This document shows, in pieces, positions 61,148 to 64,000 of a stretch of 64,000 bases of DNA (within the stretch, counting starts at the first letter, position 1; every line of letters starts with the position of its first letter). The notes beneath the pieces were generated by a model that was not told where the DNA came from, did not search any database, and worked only from the letters and a program-made list of their open reading frames with translations. The translations under genes and the position numbers were made by a program. Source of the DNA: Pontibacter sp. E15-1 (GTDB lineage Bacteria; Bacteroidota; Bacteroidia; Cytophagales; Hymenobacteraceae); assembly GCF_022601975.1 (NCBI RefSeq), contig NZ_JAKVIR010000022.1, positions 48,341-112,340 of the forward strand, read 5' to 3'.

Positions 61148-61990
61148 ATGCAGCTACACGTAATCGATACCGGTTTTTTTAAGCTTGATGGTGGGGCCAT
61201 GTTCGGCGTTGTGCCGAAGACGCTCTGGCAGCGCACTAATCCTGCCGACGAAAATAACCTGTGTACCTGGGCGATGCGCTGTCTGCTGATTGAGGATGGA
61301 GACCGGCTGATTTTGATAGACAACGGGATTGGCGACAAGCAGGATGCCAGGTTCCTTAGCCATTACTATCTGCACGGCGAGGCTTCGCTGCAAAAATCGC
61401 TAAAGGCAGCTGGTTTTGCGCCCGAAGACGTAACGGACATGTTTCTGACTCACCTGCACTTCGACCATTGCGGGGGCGGTGTACGGTATAAAAACGGCAC
61501 CACACAGCCCGAACTGACTTTCCCGAATGCTACCTACTGGTCTAATGCGGCGCATTGGGAGTGGGCCACAAAGCCTAACGCTCGCGAAAAAGCCTCATTC
61601 CTGAAAGAGAACCTGCTGCCTATGCAGGAAAGCGGCTACCTGCAGTTTATCGATCCTGACAAGCCTTCGCCTTTTCCGCAATTCGAGATTTTTTATGCCA
61701 ACGGTCACACTGATAAAATGATGGTGCCGCTCATACCGTATAAGGGGAGAACATTGGCCTACATGGCCGACCTGCTGCCTTCCGTAGGCCATATCCCGTT
61801 GCCCTTTGTGATGAGTTACGACACGCGCCCGCTCCTGACCTTAGACGAGAAGGCGGCTTTTCTTGCAAAGGCTGCGGAAGAACAGTATGTGCTGATGCTG
61901 GAGCACGATCCGGAACACGAATGCTGTACCGTTACCCAGACGGAAAAAGGCGTACGGCTCGCAGACACCTTCAAACTGGCGGCTCTTTAG
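61148..61990 (+). CDS. MBL-fold metallo-hydrolase
   Basis: 280 residues. Metal motif H102-x-H104-x-D106-H107 in THLHFDHCGG, a downstream NGHTDKMM with the third His, ADLLPSVGHIPL with an Asp bridge, and a C-terminal LEHDPEHE His. The N-terminus QLHVIDTGFFKLDGGAMFGVVPK is typical of the lactonase/quinohydrolase-like branch. The substrate is unknown. It is followed after one base by the patatin-like gene, so the two are co-translated. Confidence 0.88.
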   Translation: MQLHVIDTGFFKLDGGAMFGVVPKTLWQRTNPADENNLCTWAMRCLLIEDGDRLILIDNGIGDKQDARFLSHYYLHGEASLQKSLKAAGFAPEDVTDMFLTHLHFDHCGGGVRYKNGTTQPELTFPNATYWSNAAHWEWATKPNAREKASFLKENLLPMQESGYLQFIDPDKPSPFPQFEIFYANGHTDKMMVPLIPYKGRTLAYMADLLPSVGHIPLPFVMSYDTRPLLTLDEKAAFLAKAAEEQYVLMLEHDPEHECCTVTQTEKGVRLADTFKLAAL

Positions 61991-61991
61991 T

Positions 61992-62756
61992 ATGCGCGTC
62001 GGTATAGCATTGTCGGGTGGCGGAGCCCGGGGCATTGCCCATCTGGGTGTTTTGAAGGCCCTCGATGAGATGGGAATCCAGATTAGTATGATATCCGGGG
62101 TTAGCTCCGGGGCAATAGCTGGCGTGCTGTATGCCTCCGGGTTTACGCCGGACGAAATCCTGGTGATGATCAAAGAGCTCAGTGTCTTTAAGGTGATGCG
62201 GCCCGTGTTTGGCAGCGTGGGCCTGATGCACATGGAGGAGATCGAGAAGCTTTATAAGAAATACCTCGGCGAGCATGCCTGCTTTGAAGACCTCCGCATC
62301 CCGGTGGTAATCGGCACGACTGAGATGAACGAGGGGGTGAACATGTACTTTTCTACCGGAGAGCTCATCAAACCACTCTTGGCCAGCTCGGCAGTGCCGA
62401 TCCTCTACAAACCCATTGAGTTTAACGGCAAGCTCCTGAACGACGGGGGGCTGCTCAATAACCTGCCGGTAGATCAACTCTACAACAACTGCGACATTAA
62501 AATAGGGGTACACGTGAACCCCATCAACCACCAGGCAAATATCACAAGCCTGCGGGGAATGGTGGAGCGCACAGTGCTGCTTGCCATCAACAACAACATC
62601 AAGCTGCGCCTCCCTTTCTGCGACCTTTTGCTGGAGCCACAGGAGCTGCGCTATTACCGCCTCACCAACTTCAGGAAGGCAGACGAGATCTTTCAGGTGG
62701 GGTATACCTACACCAAGCACATGCAACGCCATATCCTCAATTTAGTGAACAACTGA
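61992..62756 (+). CDS. Patatin-like phospholipase (RssA family)
   Basis: 254 residues. Oxyanion glycine loop SGGGARG (8-14), nucleophile Ser38 in GVSSG, catalytic Asp151 in DGGLLNNLP. This is the Ser-Asp dyad of bacterial patatins. No signal peptide or membrane helix, so it should be a cytoplasmic lipase or acyl hydrolase. The ATG follows the MBL stop by one base. Confidence 0.92.
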   Translation: MRVGIALSGGGARGIAHLGVLKALDEMGIQISMISGVSSGAIAGVLYASGFTPDEILVMIKELSVFKVMRPVFGSVGLMHMEEIEKLYKKYLGEHACFEDLRIPVVIGTTEMNEGVNMYFSTGELIKPLLASSAVPILYKPIEFNGKLLNDGGLLNNLPVDQLYNNCDIKIGVHVNPINHQANITSLRGMVERTVLLAINNNIKLRLPFCDLLLEPQELRYYRLTNFRKADEIFQVGYTYTKHMQRHILNLVNN

Positions 62757-62908
62757 TAGAGGCACGTGACCTATACCGTGTTTCCGGTAACATTTTCCTG
62801 ATGCACATGCTTGAGCATGAAAACAGAAAGGTAGCCTGTGGCATCTCACTTAAGCCATGTTGCCTGTGTGGCTACACCGGAACTTCGTGCTTTTGGAGGC
62901 TACAAACA

Positions 62909-62986
62909 CTGGCGCAAGCGTCCGCTTGTGCTGCTATTTGCGGCAGGTTGGATTGCATGTGAGGCACAAGCGGACGCTTGCGCCAG
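62909..62986. repeat. Dispersed hairpin repeat, family A, copy 3
   Basis: Arms at 62909-62931 and 62964-62986 are perfectly complementary over 23 bp; the 32-nt loop contains TGCGGCAGGTTGGATT, similar to the loop of copy 1. It lies in the 419-bp gap between the patatin and acyltransferase genes; an open frame across it (62838-63149) is a by-product of the repeat. Confidence 0.85.
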
Positions 62987-63175
62987 AGGGCGTGAAAATA
63001 AGCATGCTAGCTCTTCGAAGATGAGAACTATACCCGTTGCCTGGCTTTTGCGTTCAGACCTGTATCCTTCGCTGGAAAGCCCATACCCTAAAGCCAGGCT
63101 TGTAAAAGATAATAATTGTGCGTATTTATGTGGCTTGAATTGCGGCTGATTGCAGTCACATACACGCTACACTAC

Positions 63176-63730
63176 ATGTTTGCAAAACTCTTATCTAAAG
63201 CTATCTTTAAAGTATCTGGTTGGAAACTCGTTGGTAATTTATCACCCGACAACCGCCGCTGTGTAATGATCGCGGCACCTCATACCAGCAACTGGGATTT
63301 TATATATGCCCGCGCCGCCTTTTACCTGATGGATGCCCCAATTCGCATTACCATTAAGAAAGAGTTTTTCAGCTACCCCATTCTCGGTTCTCTTATCCGC
63401 AAGATGGGCGCCCTGCCCGTAGACCGATCTAAAAACACCAAGATGGTGGACGCCATGGTGCGCATCATTAAGGATACACCAGGCGACATGTGCGTGATGG
63501 TGACGCCGGAGGGGACACGCAAGTACCAGCCTCGCTGGCGCAAGGGCTTTTACCATGTGGCCTTAGGCGCTGGTGTACCCATCGTGCTCGGCTACCTCGA
63601 CTATGCCAGGAAGGAAGCAGGCATCGGGCCCACCATATATCCCTCAGGAGACATAGACGCCGACCTGGAGGAAATTCATGCTTTTTACCGCACCAAAGTC
63701 GGCAAGTTCCCGGAGCAGGGGGTTAAATAG
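63176..63730 (+). CDS. 1-acyl-glycerol-3-phosphate acyltransferase-like (LPLAT) protein
   Basis: 184 residues from the ATG at 63176 (MFAKLLSKAIFKV); an upstream frame from 63116 adds 20 unconserved residues. The acyltransferase HxxxxD motif is H36-T-S-N-W-D41. The second block, GALPVDRSKNTKMVDAM, and the third, VTPEGTRKYQPRWRKGFYHVA, follow in order. It transfers an acyl group to a phospholipid precursor or a related acceptor; this short LPLAT branch is typical of Bacteroidota. A strong hairpin follows. Confidence 0.9.
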   Translation: MFAKLLSKAIFKVSGWKLVGNLSPDNRRCVMIAAPHTSNWDFIYARAAFYLMDAPIRITIKKEFFSYPILGSLIRKMGALPVDRSKNTKMVDAMVRIIKDTPGDMCVMVTPEGTRKYQPRWRKGFYHVALGAGVPIVLGYLDYARKEAGIGPTIYPSGDIDADLEEIHAFYRTKVGKFPEQGVK

Positions 63731-63760
63731 TTCCGAATTCCCAATTACGAGTTCCGAGTC
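63731..63760. repeat. Near-heptameric AATTC/GTTCC repeat
   Basis: Directly after the acyltransferase stop: TTCCGAATTC, CCAATTACGA, GTTCCGAGTC. Related to the run at 63841-63882 on the other side of the terminator. Confidence 0.45.
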
Positions 63761-63770
63761 GAATAAAATT

Positions 63771-63829
63771 ATACATAAAGCGAAAAGCGGCTACACTTCG
63801 ATGGTGTAGCCGCTTTTCGCTTTATGTAT
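63771..63829. terminator. Terminator hairpin with a 26-bp perfect stem
   Basis: 63771-63796 pairs perfectly with 63804-63829 around a 7-nt loop (TTCGATG). It lies 40 nt after the acyltransferase stop and would work in either direction. Confidence 0.75.
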
Positions 63830-63840
63830 TCATGCTATGC

Positions 63841-63882
63841 GCAATTCCCAATTCGTAATTCGGAATTAATAATTCGTAATTA
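63841..63882. repeat. Near-heptameric AATTCGT repeat
   Basis: Successive CAATTCC, CAATTCGT, AATTCGG, AATTAAT, AATTCGT and AATTACT units. Confidence 0.5.
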
Positions 63883-63949
63883 CTCCCATTACCTTTAAAA
63901 AAGGGGACAGAAAATGGTTTTTTACTGTTGCGTTTTCAAAGGATATTTT

Positions 63950-64000
63950 ATGGAAACCCAGTTGGCAAAGGTGCAGGCAAAAGGTCTGGATATGCAAGAG
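63950..64000 (+). CDS. Start of a possible gene cut by the window edge
   Basis: An ATG at 63950 opens a frame of 17 codons to the end (METQLAKVQAKGLDMQE). Too short to recognise. The codon choice and the preceding terminator make a real start plausible. Confidence 0.35.
   Translation, partial: METQLAKVQAKGLDMQE

Noticed and set aside
61971..62732. 253-codon minus-strand frame
   Set aside because: Exact antisense of the patatin-like gene, whose catalytic dyad is complete.
62838..63149. Open frame of 103 codons upstream of the acyltransferase gene
   Set aside because: It runs through both arms of the family A repeat, has no recognisable domain and overlaps the acyltransferase leader; it is a by-product of the GC-rich repeat.

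Overview
The window looks like the chromosome of a Bacteroidota bacterium of the Cytophagales/Hymenobacteraceae type (Pontibacter-like). This is inferred from the protein families present (DUF3127, DUF481, DUF1206, DUF2254, DUF4136, WcaF, TviB-type dehydrogenase), from TAnnTTTG-type -7 promoter elements, from the general lack of Shine-Dalgarno sequences, and from GC-rich dispersed hairpin repeats between AT-richer genes. I could not run any search, so the genus is a guess. No plasmid, phage, transposase or CRISPR sequence was seen.

Layout. 1-5.2 kb: the 5' part of a PIN/PhoH gene, a small exported MORN-like protein, an AlbA-domain protein, an OB-fold DUF3127 protein with an SSB-like tail, a convergent isoaspartyl peptidase/cyanophycinase pair, and a ferritin-like DUF892 protein. 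5.3-14 kb: envelope and ion functions, namely an M1 aminopeptidase lipoprotein, an L,D-transpeptidase, an azurin-like cupredoxin, an XRE regulator preceded by two large palindromic operators and a 52-bp palindrome holding two DnaA boxes, a DUF2254 membrane protein and a voltage-sensor-type K+ channel with a zinc-ribbon tail. 13.8-28 kb, mostly minus strand: an M20 amidohydrolase-alr operon, a very large multi-PAS hybrid histidine kinase with its NtrC-type regulator, DUF1206, DUF4136, a CPA2 antiporter and an HD hydrolase.

28.2-58.4 kb, plus strand: an exopolysaccharide/O-antigen locus. It opens with a DUF481 beta-barrel, then the outer-membrane export lipoprotein (OPX/Wza) and the Wzc-type tyrosine autokinase. 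These are followed by GDP-fucose genes (fcl, gmd), an ABC exporter (wzm, wzt), a VioA-like aminotransferase plus NeuD/VioB-like acetyltransferase, at least eleven glycosyltransferases, UDP-GlcNAc 2-epimerase, a Wzy/WaaL-like polymerase or ligase, an AsnB-type amidotransferase, a WcaF acetyltransferase and a UDP-sugar dehydrogenase. The centre (about 36.5-46.5 kb) is strikingly AT-rich, while fcl and most of gmd are strikingly GC-rich, so the locus looks assembled from several sources. No flippase (Wzx) and no priming sugar-phosphate transferase are visible.

58.4-64 kb: two identical tRNA-Asp genes, accA, an MBL-fold hydrolase followed 1 nt later by a patatin-like phospholipase, a lysophospholipid-type acyltransferase, and several dispersed repeats. 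Two copies of one repeat (24.9 and 60.8 kb) have matching flanks but 85-nt interiors in opposite orientation. This and the DnaA-box palindrome are the most unusual non-coding structures in the window.
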